From: Tigriopus japonicus
Taxonomy: Eukaryota > Arthropoda > Copepoda > Harpacticoida > Harpacticidae
Reading direction: 5' to 3'
DNA: 64,000 bases
Assembly: GCA_010645155.1 (NCBI GenBank)
Contig: CM021322.1
Coordinates: 11,805,841-11,869,840, forward strand
The notes beneath the pieces were generated by a model that saw only the letters and a program-made list of their open reading frames with translations, ran no database searches and was not told the origin of the DNA. A program made the position numbers and the translations under genes. This document shows positions 45,501 through 58,612 of the stretch, piece after piece. Every line of letters starts with the position of its first letter. The stretch's first letter is position 1.

Positions 45501-46064
45501 GAAGCCCGAAAATAGACGGTTCAATGATCACGGTCGAGGATTTGTTATCTCGTCCGTTCGTCATGCTTTTCCCAGGATGGTTTGAAATGGCTTTATTTTC
45601 AATTTTCACTCACTCACCCATTGAGATTTGAACAAATGGCAAAGCGGTTCCAACGGATTTTTTTTCGACCGACATTCACCCTTTGGAACCGTGCAAATAT
45701 CCCATGATAAATGCATTTCAAATTGGATCAAGCCAAAATGACGTGCGTCTTGCAAATGCTAGTTTAAGGCGAAAAAATGTGGTACAGTGCTACATTGTAC
45801 ATATTATGATAGTTGCATTCCTTAGCATTGACTTGACGTTCTACAAACTGTACCTATCTTCTGTACACTACATACGTACCCTCTCCCCCCAATCCATCCA
45901 TCTAGCCTTCTGCCTTCCTTAGATGGGTCTTTGTGCATTGTTGGTGGTTGATTGCCATTTGCGATGGGTTCTATGCATTGCCATTCCCATGGATAAAAAA
46001 GCTGACTGTTTACCCCCGACTCTGATTCGATCGAGTTTAGCCGCTCCTCGTTTCTTTCTTAGTT
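42568..46064. other. Non-coding DNA with low-complexity, relatively GC-rich patches
   Basis: Contains C-rich tracts and (CAC)n at about 43453-43470, pyrimidine-rich DNA to 43600, GACGAC repetition near 44756-44772 and GAACGAAC repetition near 44628. The mix could mark a distal promoter or non-coding first exon of the minus-strand gene at 39321, but no exon can be supported. Overlapping short frames on both strands are low-complexity artefacts. Confidence 0.4.
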
Positions 46065-46175
46065 ATGATGATGATGATGATGATGATGACGCGCTTCATC
46101 GGGTTCGGAGAGCATTGTTTGGAGTCAATATTTTCGTTGATAGTAGTGGAGCTCTCTCTCTCTCTCTCTCTCTCT
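46065..46175. repeat. (ATG)n and (CT)n microsatellites
   Basis: An ATG/GAT array at 46065-46089 and a CT array at 46152-46175, about 60 bp apart. Confidence 0.92.
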
Positions 46176-49100
46176 TCTGTCGGACGTTGGTTCGTCAATG
46201 GATTGGAAGACCATCCACCAAAACCACCTTCGGGGGCCAACAACCAACTTGGAGAAGATTCCTCGATCGGGAGTAGTGGACGTACACCAGAGAAGAAACG
46301 AGTGGACGTTGTTGTTTTGACTTTCGATGTCAAAGAGGAAGGAACAATGGTTTAAAATATGCTGTCAATATACCTCATCAAGCATTGATGATCCCCTTCC
46401 AGTCCAGTCTCATCAGCATTGTCAATATCGCCATCATGATCCCCCGGCCGATTTATTCATCTCGTTCTTCTTTGGCGCTTCGGGCGTTCATTCTCTTTCG
46501 GATCTCAGATCTTTTTCCAAGTGAGAAAGTCCAGACTTGGAGGTGGAAAAGATGTTTTGGTGGGGATTGACTCCAAGAGCGGGCAATAATTATTGGTGCA
46601 ATATTTAGCTGAAGGAGTTGCGCTTGCCTTTGAAAACAGAACTACTAAGCTCGAGAGGAAGTTGGAAACTGGGGAAGTTGTTGCCTGATCTATTAGTGTG
46701 ACTCACTCAGGTGAGACATTCACTCTCCACAACGATTTTGGTATTTTTCAATGTGGGGCCATTTGATCACAACGGTCGGTCTGCGTGGTTGTCTTTTTAT
46801 AGGACAAATTAGAGGGGTTTTTTTGCGACTCTGCCATGTCTCTTACTTTCATGGTGGATCAAAAGGTCGGTAGGAGTAGTTTTATTTCCCAAGGCTAATT
46901 AAAACAAGCTCCAATTTTCGCCCGAACCAGAGGGATACTTGGGTATATTTTTCCCAGTGGAAGTCACTAGATTATGTGTAGCAAAAGAGGGATTATTCGA
47001 GTCGAGTTGGAGGAAGCAATAAAGTGATTATTTTCAGAGCTTCACAACACAGATCGACAGTTTACGGCAATGCAACAATGTTTTTTCCGCGATGCCAGTC
47101 TGACTCGACAAGAAAGGCAAAAAGGATCATGTTCTTCTTCACCATCACCCTTTCACAAAGGGTTGAGAACGTGGAAAATACACCATGATCAAGATGGACA
47201 CTAAATTGAAACAGAGGGTGGTTGATGTAGGAGTAGTTAAAAACCCAACGACATCAGCCAATGAATGACTTGGATGACAATTCTAGGCCAACGACAACTA
47301 ACTTCGAATTGGGGAAGTCATTTTCGGAGAGGAAGACGGAAAGTGAAACTCGATCATCGAGGGTCGTGGTTCGCTCAGTTTATTTTATTGGAAGAGGATG
47401 CTCATTTACATGTTAATTTCGTAATTTCGCAAGATCAACCTACTTGAATGGAAAAAACAACTTCCGTGCCGTTGAGCTCAATACCATTCCACTACACTTT
47501 AAATTCAAGCAATTCAACCGACCAAGGGCGGGCTTCTTTTTTCCATTTCAAATCAACGCTTTGTATGGCAGAACAGATATACATACAGAGCAAATTTATG
47601 TTAGATAGTTCAACGAGGCAAAAAGGTATTTTTTGTTGGTATACCACTCTGAAACTTACAATTGTCAACAAGGGTTCTGTATAATTTAAGACCAAAATAG
47701 CTTGTCTAAGTATACGTATGTTCAACCAGTGGCCAAAGCCACCTAAAAATGGTTTTCCTGTGTCGCCCTCTGTGAATCAGAATAAGATAGCGTTTGCTGC
47801 ATTATCCGCTCTCTGATCTTGAAGATAGAATTTGGATGAGCCACGTTCGCGATCCAAATAAGATAACCAAGGGTGGCGATTTTTTAACTTTAGATGAGCC
47901 GCTCACAGAAATATATTATTATCTCATTAGCGAAAAACCTTGTGTTGTGATAGGTGCTTTGACAGAGCCGGGTTACCAAAATGGATCTTGATGAATCGAG
48001 GGGAAGTCATTAAAAACTTATGGGAGCAGAATTTGGCTGATTTTTTTCGCAACAGTCTAGCGTACTTGATGCCCATGTCGGCCAAAATGGTCCATCTCAT
48101 TAGCAAATTGCCTGAGCCGCAAAACCCTAATCATGGTTTCTGTTCAAAAACCCGACAAAAACCATTGAGGGCTGGTGAATGAATCGGCATCCTGAAGTGA
48201 AGAGGGAAACCGAGAAAAGGCAAGTGGAAGTCAAAAATTGACTTGACATCAAAATGATCACATTTGATGACAGCGTGAAGTGAAAGACAAAAAGTCATTG
48301 AGACTGATTACCCTCAATCAGCATAACCTCCAGTTTGTTAGTTAGTTGGGCGAGCTTAATACATCGAAGTCGGAACAATAGCTGGCTTACTTGGTTTGTG
48401 TGAATGTGGGCTTGATACATGAGGTATACAGACTAAAGGTAGACTTCTCTTCCTTGTTTGCAAGCAAGAGAAATATTTTTTGAGCACTATGTTGCTTCAA
48501 AGCTTTAAGATTTTCCTTTGACATTTGTATTTCAAGTACTGCCAGTAGATTTTTAGCTAAAGAATGAAAGTGTCAGAAGTAGAGATCATTCAGACCCAAA
48601 ACGCAAAGTTTTACTACACTAACAACATTTCACTTTAAGACCATTTTTTACTTTGATAATTTTTAATGAAAAACCAAGAGCTATGAAGGGTTTTAATGGT
48701 CTTTATGGTTCTTATTTTTTATTTACTCAACAAATGATATTTAATTTAGTCCAAATGTTCCTCAACTTTGTGCTCTTTTTGCATATTTTTGGCATTTTTA
48801 TTTGCATTATTTGTGCAACCCTACTCATGACCCTTATTTTCTATGTATACATGGGTCACTGTCTACTAAAATCATAGCTTCGAACAAGTTAAAATAACAC
48901 TTGTTCACAAAAGATCAATCTTTATTTCGAATTTTTCAACCATCCAAAAATCGTAGATTTAAACTAGTTCCACGCCCAGTCTACCTCTAGTCTGGATACC
49001 CCTCGTACAACAATGCCTCCTACTATTTGGTTTAAGTGCGTACGAAGAAGTGACAGGGGTCGTCAGTTGGATCGTGGTAGATCACTAATGACGATGTCTT

Positions 49101-51034
49101 ATGTGGATGGCAATGAATGATTGGCTTCAAAAGAACTCGGATTGAACTCGGAATATTTGCAGTGTCAAGTCAATTATTTCTTAGGCAAGAGAAAGTTAGT
49201 TTTTAACACGACAAATCACAAGGTGAACGGAAACGAAAGAAGATGAAAGGAGACGTGGCACTCGCTTTCTTCCGTCCAAAAGAGCTTGCTTGCTAACAAG
49301 ATGTTCTAACTTGGAAAGTACCCTCCCTATAAAGTAGAGCACTACCCTATAGTATTAGTGGGACAAAAAATATCTCTTGATATCACGAAAATATAACTTT
49401 CAACAAAATCTCAAAAATTGAAGAACTTGAAAAACGAACATGATTGAACCATGGAATCATTTCCTAAAACAGGCTAAAAATGAGTCGTATTATGGCTCTT
49501 TTGAATCATGGAAAGGGCATATGGGTAGGTCCTCAAAGCAAGTTTTGTGAAATTCTGTAAGATTTTAAAAAGTCGATAATGGTCCAATTAGATCGGGGGT
49601 CTTCGAGAATTATTGCATTCTCACAAAATATGGGAAAAAAATAATTTTTCCCAATTTTCATTTGGAAACCTAACCTAATGTACTCAAATCAATTGAAACA
49701 TAGTTTTTCAAAAAATGTGTGTTTTTAGTGTGTATTAGGTATTAAACAATCTTGCTTTAACATGTGACAAAACATAGAAAAATGAATTATTTTAACACTT
49801 TTTAGCTTCAAAAATCTACATCATTTGCTTGGGAATTTGAATTTTCAAATACCTGGAGCGTTTTTCGCTTTTTTTGGCTCAAAAATGAACCGGTTAAACT
49901 CAAATGACTCAGCAGCTAAGCAACATGCTTTCAAGCAATTTTGATTCAAAAGGTATCTTAATCTGTCCTAAAAGTAAATGGGCTAAATTTTTAAGAATTA
50001 GATTACTTAATAGTTTTTTTAGGTATATAACTTTTAAACTAAACCTGACTTAACGAAACTCAGAAATCAAAGTTGGTCCCTTTGGTTTTCTGAGCCAAAA
50101 ACATATTTGATAGTGTTTGGGGAATTTCCATAGAAACTTGAATTGAATTTTTCATTAGCGTGAAGACGTAATATTTACCTTCCTGAAAGTTTGTTAATAA
50201 GTCCACTATTGGGGCTATTTGGCTGGATTATTTACATTTGAGAAGATCTTCCCATCATGTATCAAGCAAAATTTACCAGCCCATTCATTTGCTTGGGTGG
50301 ACAATACTACATTACGAGGCGCATTGGAACCGGCAAAAAGTTCACAAACTTTAAGACCTACAAATGGGAAAGCTTTGTCACATTTTAGAAGTTATCTCGA
50401 TCAATTCCTAGTCACGAACATCTCAATGTTAAGTAAGTACCCATGTTTCGAGTAATTTTTTGTCATTTCTCGTTGTCAGAGTAAGACACAAGATCGATCG
50501 CTCAATCCATACATTTTGGTATGACAACTGCTGCGTATGTCGCTTTCATTGTGAGTAATGCTGTCAAAATATGGGCGCTCTTCCTTGGTTTGTGAACATT
50601 TAGAGGCATGTTAAATAGCTATACGACATTTTTTATGAACATTTTGTCATTGAACTTACCGTTTCAGGATCTTTTTTAAAAAGTGAAGCCATAGAAGAAA
50701 TTTCAACGGGATGTTTTTGGGCCACAGATGTGGTTTAAATGAATTATAATAATTCTCTCTGAAAGGCTTCTATTGGCTCTTTTTAGGGGACGTTCTTTGA
50801 GAATCTTGAAAATTTTGATCGTAAATTCGACTTTCCGAGACTCTTGGAATGGTTGAAAAAAGCTTTTTTTAGGTTTCTTCTAAATGAAGTAACTGACTTG
50901 AACTTTCGAAAGCGTCAAAATATGAAACATCCAAGATGTTTCCGCGAATTAAAATCTCTCTCATACTCCATTGCACTGAAGAACAACCTTTCAAAGTATT
51001 GCGCTAATTGTACCCTTCCCATCAAATGAATCTT
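46176..51034. other. Gene desert, no gene recognised
   Basis: AT-rich DNA. A hydrophobic frame at 48653-48877 and a 78-codon frame at 50219-50455 lack recognisable similarity and are not called. Confidence 0.5.
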
Positions 51035-51720
51035 TTAGGAGAGAGAGAGAGATAAAGATAAAGGATTAATGGATGGAACATTGAAATAAATTGAAGGGTT
51101 GGTATTTCTTGCTATTGCTCTTGTTGTTTTCGTCGTTAAGTTGCGCCAAAATCTCTCAACTTCCGAAAATGCATTCAAGTCTTGAGAAATCCAGTGTCCA
51201 CCACTCCCAAACAAATCCGAGTGCATTTCTCGGCAAATCCAACACGAGATCACTCATGTGGTGCTCTATTTCCAACTCCAATCCTGTGCGCCAAAATGAT
51301 TTGGCCCGATTCGGCCGAACTGGGAAGAGGAGGAGCAATGAGCATTTTTTTCGCCCTCACTCTCTCTCTCTCTCTTTCTCCATTCCAAAAAGCACCCACA
51401 GCTGATGCTGATCCACTAGAGCTCGACTCGAACGACGAGAACAGGAGCCGATACCAAACGAACGAACCCAACGAGTACAGCCAAACAGACCGACGAAAAC
51501 GGCGGCGACGACGACCAGACCACGTGAGAACCCGGAGAACGAGCAAGAAGAGAACGAGAAGGAGGAGGAGTTTTGCAAAGGGAGCTAAAATTGGAGCGCC
51601 TCACGCACATCAATCCACTCACTCACTCACTCACTCACTCGAGCGGGGCCCAACCCGAGCTAAAACAAGACGGGAGGCTAAATTTGGTTCCTGGAAGGAG
51701 GAGTCAACCTGAGTTGACCA
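51035..51720. repeat. Cluster of simple repeats in a purine- and CpG-rich block
   Basis: An AG array near 51040-51053, a CT array at 51361-51375, a CACT array at 51617-51640, and a GAACGA/CGACGA-rich stretch between them (about 51420-51590). Possibly a promoter, but no transcription unit is evident. Confidence 0.6.
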
Positions 51721-54700
51721 CTTTGCTCACGTCAAGACGATCTCGAATGGGGTCTGAAATCAAAAACATGTGGATAATAAAAGTTCTTTGTGTGTATGTT
51801 TTGCTCGGTGGATCTGAGAACTGACGATCTTGATTTGAAAATAGAACTCGATCTCTGAGGCGGATGATCGCGTGTTTGACATTCAGCTATTTCCAAACCA
51901 TGTTCAACCAAGATCCAACCAGACTGACTGACTGATTCACTCGTCTAGGTTTTGAATATCCAACCTTATTTTGTCTCTTTTTTTAGATCCACTGATCAAA
52001 CCTCATTGTTCAAACTTTTTACTTCTCGGCAATTGATCACTCTTCAAAACCCGTGTTTCGCATGAGGTCCGACCAATCTAAAATAACTTTGAAACCTAAC
52101 CATAAGAGCTTCAATTCCGCTCAAGTTTTGATGTTAAATTGGAATCTACAGTGGCTTCTCGTATCCAAAGTCCATCCAGAACCTAGTTATATGTAGCTTT
52201 TTGGTTGGGTGCTGGAATAGGACAATAATTGCTTGTTCGTGTTTGAAGTGGGCGGTCCATTGGGTGAACAACGCATACACACCTTGAGGATTAGGAGGCC
52301 AGTTGGCTTGAACCTTCAGACAGCATCCGATGAGGATCTGGTCAAGTACTCAGGTTGAGGTTCTTTATTTTTGGTCCGATTGATTCAGTTTGCATAGCGT
52401 CAAGCTCCATTGACTCCAAAGAGGTTGGAATTGTAGTGATATTCGAATCCGTTCAAGTCGATCCAATATCGATAGCTGGTGGAAGCCAATTCGTATGTAT
52501 GTATGTATGTATGGAGTGATAACCAGTAAGTAGTATTCAGTTGGTGGCTGAAGGACGAGCCAAGTCTTTCTTTCAGGTTGTCATGCAATGCACTAAAATT
52601 GAGGAAATTAAACGAGCTTTTTTGTACTTGGTCGGATAATTTTACGCATTTTATATTCAAATGATGACGGGATAATTAGAGAAAAAAGCCCCATGTCCAA
52701 ATGAGACATCCAATCCAAAACGACGAGAATATGATGAGAGAGAAGTGGCTTTGGTTCGCCAAAGGGAAAAAAATCCCCACATGGTAATCACAGACGGAGA
52801 TTACGATTATTTTTTGATTCCAATGACTTCATTGTTCTCGGAGAATTTGAACACAAGAAGTCATCTTTTTCATGACATCTTGGCACTCTCAAGCACAACA
52901 CAGTGGATTTGAGACCTATGTATGTACCAATGTTTATTGAAATGCTACGTGGTCGTCACCATTTCATTTATGTCGGAAAGTGTTGAAGTTATTCGTTCAT
53001 AAGTGGAAATTGCTCAAATCAAAGTGTGACCAACACAGACTTGAAGAGGGAGGTAAAGTAAAAGGAACTGTCTTTGTGTGGCTCTTAATGAAGGTGGGAA
53101 ATCTTTTATAATTAGCAGAACCGAAGAAAAAGAAGAATCAGAGAGGAAAAAGGGTTGTTCCCAAGACATTTCAACGATCGGCCGAATCGACGTCATCATT
53201 TTCCTCGCTCTTCAAATCAAGTCCAATTGCCAATCGATGGCAATTAGACGCCTCTTGTTCGTTCAACCAACCACACACGGATGGATACCAGCCAAAGCCA
53301 ACCAAGGCGACCATCAGGAGGGTGTCAATTTGTGAAATCACCACACCTTCCATGTATTTCCATCCCTTTCATCATCTCCTCTCGAGTGTGGAACCAACTC
53401 ACTAACAACCCTTCTCATCATTCAACAAGTTTGGGCGCCAATTCGATCGAGCTCTAATCCAGCTCAAGCGCAAGCCAACGGTGGTCCGTTGGTATTTTTG
53501 ACGAATGCCTGTTGAATGCTCCAAATTCTGTCAGGCTGAACAATGGCCGGAATAACAGCAACCCTTTCGCAAGAGGGCCAGGATTGAATCTTGTTTACCC
53601 GTACTCAATGTCGTGGTCGTGGTCTTGGAGTGGTTTTCTATTATCGAGCATACCACCCATGGGGCGAGCTGTCAGCCTGGCCAAATGGTAAATCATACCC
53701 ATCCACCCCTCAATATGCTATGCTTCGTATTAACCGGGAGCTTGTGCGAGGACAAGAGATTCCGTCCGTCCGAATCCCATGTGACTACTGGACGAAAGTG
53801 AACGTGAAAAGCAAGCGTTTCATGATGTTATTCAGGATTTCTCTAGCAAATATTTCCCGCTTTGAACGGTGTTGTTCGATTGCTCATATGACGACGTGTC
53901 AGGGATTGCCGGCGTTGGCTCTTGAGTCTGCCCTTTTGAAGGGCTTGAACGGGAGAACCGACACGAGCAATCAAATAGTAATAACATGGTGAAAAGTCAA
54001 GCTCCGATTTCCGTAAAATAGATGTGCTATTTTGTTCCATTAGAAGCAATTTCAGGCGAATAAGGAGAAATGAGTGAGTAAGTACGTATACTCTCCACAC
54101 ATACGTAGAACTTTAGAAACCAGGGAAGATGACCATTATTATGTTGCTGATCTTGGTGATCTTGCTTTCGCTCGTGGGAATGTGGGATTAGAACGGGTTC
54201 ACAAAGGCTACTACGACTATTACTGCTAGCCCCATGCACAATTGCAATACAATGCACGTTGAACCGATGGAAAAAGAAGGGTAAAGCAAAATTTGAGCGC
54301 CAGAAAAAACGGTTAAAATTGATTGTTTGTGTGTGTATGATCTGCCACCCATTCGTGTGGAAAATAACTCCTTTCACTCGTTATTCTCTCGTCGTTCTCA
54401 AGGAAAGTTATTTTCACTTTTTGCCCTTTCTTCATATTTGGGAATCGATGTTTGTCCCCAATCAACAAAGCGATTCACTTCGGAATGTCAACAGGCAGAT
54501 TTACCACGACATGAAATTCGGATTTGTGAGTGAGTAAATCTTTGGTAGCCATAAAATTGACTTGACTTTGATTTGCTTAATGTGTGGGGATGGTTTTTAT
54601 CATGCATGTTATTTTGCGCCAGGCTCTGTCCGTTTATTATTGATAAATGATGAAAAGATATTCGTTGCAGCTTCTTTTCCCTTTCAAAAATGTTGCAATG

Positions 54701-57058
54701 TTGTTGACAGAAATGCTTAATTGTGTTCGAAATCAGGGACAGCAAATGTGGAAATAAATATGTTGGCATTAAACGTTCACTTTATTCGTCTTCGTTCGGA
54801 TTATCTATTCTACCAAGAAAAAATGTATTGTTTATTGTTCATCGTTTAATGTTCGTACGGAACGCTCAAACATTAGAATTGGTGATAAAAGAGTAAAGTT
54901 GGGGGATCAGAAAGAGGGGAATTGATATATTATACGTATATTGTCCTTAATACGTCAAATGATACCGATACTAATTTCATTTTATTTATTATCTGTCGCT
55001 TAATCAAAATCATTGAAAACAAATCAAATTGTTTAGAAGTATCACATCCATAGCAAAAATAAATAAGGATTTGTAACTTTATCAATGGGCAGAATATCTG
55101 TCAATCATTTTAGTCCCACGTTTTACAAAAGAAATCATATCCAAATCGGCTACAAAAAAGATCTATTGATTTTTTACTATGAACAACACTCAATCTAAAA
55201 GCACAAGCGACACATTTGGCCGTGATGTCGTCAGAATCCAATATCTGTTACAAAAACTATAACCAGAAGAAAATTTTATTTGCATCGGAATCGAATGGTT
55301 GCAACCGCAATGCACGAAAAAAACAACTGGTATTTCATTTGGGACCAAGTGATTTTTTGTCGACATGCATCATTGAGCGGGCTTAGTCGTATTCAACGAC
55401 TATTTTAAGGCAACCGCTTCTATTGTTTAGAAGTTCAAATAAATCATGAGAGCAAAAACGCCGCCCTAAAAGCGTTTGAGAATCAAAACAACAATTCCTT
55501 TCTACTTTCAAAATAATGTCGAGTGTTTCTATCAAAAATAAAAATGGCAAAGAGAAGAAGGATTTCGCCTTTGGACTTGTATGTAATAAACCACTAGGGG
55601 CTCAATTTTTTTTGGCTTCCTTTTGTAAATTGTCATCATGAAGATTACTTATCACTTAGTTTCTTCATCATGCTTCAATGATACGGTTCTAGCTCAAGGG
55701 AAACCGGTCTACTTATCATGATTAAACGTGAAAATGCTTCATTTCTGGAAAAGGGGTGCCACTTTTGAGGTGCTTCAAGGGGATGTTTTTTTCCAAGCCT
55801 GGTCGAAAAACGTTGTCAGGTCAATAACCCAAGATGGTTATAGGGTCCAAGTTGGTTTGACTGGTTGCTTGGTTGATTGGCTTAGTGTGGGTGGAGGAGA
55901 GCCATTGAGGGAGGCAGAAAACCCCAAGGAGCAGCAACAAGAAGAAGAAGAAGAAGAAGAAGTTGTTATTGCGAGGAAATCCTTGTCGAACGAAAGAGGT
56001 ACGTAATACCGTCGAGGGTCCCTTTTCTACTTCAAGTTGGACTTCGATTCTGTCCAATCTAGTACTTTACGGAGCTTTTAGGCTCGACAGGGGATGAAGA
56101 AGGGTAGATGGGTAGATGGGTGCATGGATAGATGGATTGAGGGTGGTTGCCATGCTTGTTGCATTCTCATTGTGTTTGAGTTGAGCTCCTCCAATTCCGG
56201 GACGACTGTACTTCTATGGACCGGAACTGTTGCTTCCTTCGCAACTGTGTTACGCTGGGTTTTTGAAAATTTATGATATGAAAAACTCAAAGTGAAATCA
56301 TTCCCTTTAACAAAAGGTCGGTTGGTAGCTACACTAATTCAAATAGTTCAGGTTCATCACAATCAACTCAGATTACCAGTCCTTTAGTATACGCTTTGCA
56401 GTAGCACTGAATTGTTTTCTTAATTGTTTATTGTTCGTCACTTCATAGAACCCATTGATTATTGGAAGAGTATCAGGGTAAAGTTCATTAAACTTGCTTG
56501 ATTTTGGTATATTCGGACTATTTGAATTTGTGCAGTTTACATTTGACCTAAGAATTTAGTTAATTGGGAGCTTGAATAAAAAGAAGGATAGCTAATTTCC
56601 GGCAAACATCCCCCAAACTGTAACTTATGTTCTATTGGCTACCGTTAACTATTACCTTATCATTTATGAATTCACATTCACATGTTTGACATCCAAAAGA
56701 AATAGGGACAGATTTCTGACCTACCAAAAACAATGAAATGGGCATAAGAAAACCAGACCAAACAATTTATATCTGAAATCTGAAAAAGTAAGGGACAAAA
56801 ATATCAACTCGGAAAAGAGCGGAAATTTAGTTACAACTTTTGCACTTGCTACGAATTCTTGCATTTTCTTTCTTAAGGATTTTGTTCCATTGAAATCAGT
56901 TTTCAAAAAACTCACTCTCAGAATTCAAAAACAATCCTCGTCCAATTTGAAAGATGTCCAAGCCGCAAGGTAACTTTGGATGTTCGTGTTCTAAAACCAA
57001 TTGTTGTTGTTCTTTTTATTGCTGGAAGATGCCAATGACCATTGATATTAACTAAAGT
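51721..57058. other. Gene desert with scattered microsatellites
   Basis: Holds a GTAT array (52493-52514) and a GAA array (55941-55962). Open frames such as 53591-53992 have no recognisable family similarity. No gene is called. Confidence 0.5.
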
Positions 57059-57112
57059 ATAAATGAAATGAAACTCATAAATGAAATGAAACTCATAAAT
57101 GAAATGAAACTC
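57059..57112. repeat. Perfect 18-bp tandem repeat, three copies
   Basis: Three identical units of ATAAATGAAATGAAACTC with no mismatch, suggesting recent expansion. Confidence 0.95.
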
Positions 57113-58370
57113 TTTGAATGAAGCACTTAAATTCATCAAGTCCCTTTTAACTTTTTGCTCATGACGAAGTAACTTAAAAAATCAACCCGCCATGAATGAT
57201 TTTTCTTTGCAAAAGTTTTTAGATTATGAGGATAAAAAATCATATTATGAGGATTTCGACCTAAGTATTTAAAACAAATGGGGCTAATGAAGATCAGTGA
57301 TTGCAAAAAGGATTTTTTAAGGTAGAGAGAACGATTTTTGGAAGGCAGTGATTAACAGAGCAAAGAGTTGAAAGTCTTCAAGGTTATTCAGTTACAAAGT
57401 ATACCCCATTAAATTGGATCTGAAAAATATTCGACAAGGTAACGTCCTCAAAAGACGTGAGAAAAGTGAATAAAGTGGTAACAGCCGTATTCTTCCACCC
57501 TCAAAATTTATTGAACATGTTGGTAAGTCTCTCCAAAATGGCGAGGAAAATAAAGAAGGAAAATAAAAACAACCCTCTTGTGAATGGCTTCAAGCTATTC
57601 AAGCGAAGATTCATTTGGTGGGTGGATTTCTAAGCAGTGCTCGCTCATAAAACATTAGGTTCTGAGCGAGATCCCTGCCGAATGCGAACAGCTGATCTCT
57701 TTCTTGGTTTTGTGTACTGAAACGAGATTGTGGGTGAGAGTTCCCAGGTTTGGACTTGAGCTGCGAATGTTTCATAAAAGATCCCTGGCATCGGGAGATG
57801 TGGAGCTTGTCCAACCGAATGGGCGACTGGTATGATAATCTTGGCCACTACGAGATCCTCGGGGCCAATCTTCTGAACATCGTTGGCGCAACTCTCATGC
57901 AGGAAGATTATACGACCCCCAGAGAAAATAACAAGCACCCCAATAGGGGTAGTAGTAGTAGTAGCATCATCAACAACAACAAGAACAACAACAGACTGGT
58001 TTTACTAAATCCATCGCCACATTACATTCCAACTAACCTCATTTTCAACACTCTCAGCCTCATTGGTCATGCTGCGGACAATTCATTACGAAAGCATGGC
58101 ATGAAACTTAAAAAAAATCAAGAAATTCGAAAAAGCGAGAAAACGTTCCTAGCAGTCTAAGAATTCCTTTAAAGGATCACTCTCAATAGTCCATATAGGT
58201 TGGTCACCAAGAAGTATTTATATTCCTCCATGCTTCAGGCATTTTAGGGAAATCAACAACAGCTGTCTGTTGCATGAATTTTTAACCACGACACTCCTTC
58301 TTTATAGATCAAACGCAAGTAGAGATTTAAAATGGCCCTCATTGGGAATTTTCCATCAATTGACAGTGAA
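57113..58370. other. Intergenic DNA, no gene recognised
   Basis: Contains a short GTA array and CAA-rich DNA at about 57951-57990. The 136-codon plus-strand frame at 57750-58160 spans these simple repeats and is not supported. Confidence 0.45.
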
Positions 58371-58612
58371 GGAGGAGACGTGGTGTCGTGGTTAGAGCAG
58401 TTTCCTGTAGTGAGAGAGGTCCCAGGTTCGATTCTCCTCCTTGACCTTTCTCACGGAAACTTTTAGACGCTAATTCACACTCACAGACGGAGAACCGTTC
58501 TGAAATCGGACATGAGATTGCTTATCGGAACAATTTGGACGATGTGATGGCTGGCTTCCCTGGCCGGGAGAGGCTCAAACCTCCGACCCTAGCACCAACA
58601 CTCAAAAAAAAG
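58371..58612 (+). mobile_element. tRNA-derived SINE, family 1, copy B
   Basis: The head starts GGAGGAGACGTGGTGTCGTG, carries an A-box-like GTGGTGTCGTGGTTAG and a B box GGTTCGATTCTCCTCC. The first 7 bases (GGAGGAG) can pair with CTCCTCC as in a tRNA acceptor stem. The body ends in CCGACCCTAGCACCAACACT followed by an A run. It is in opposite orientation to copies A and C. Confidence 0.82.

Noticed and set aside
48653..48877. 74-codon hydrophobic frame as a small membrane protein
   Set aside because: AT-rich DNA gives Phe/Ile/Leu-rich frames by chance, and no homologue or transcript feature is apparent.
53591..53992. 133-codon plus-strand frame
   Set aside because: Composition and content match no family. 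The frame is within the range expected by chance in this length of DNA.
58371..58450. A functional tRNA gene (A and B boxes present)
   Set aside because: The same head recurs with a conserved 150-nt body and A-tail at two other sites, and the T-arm does not pair. It is a SINE.
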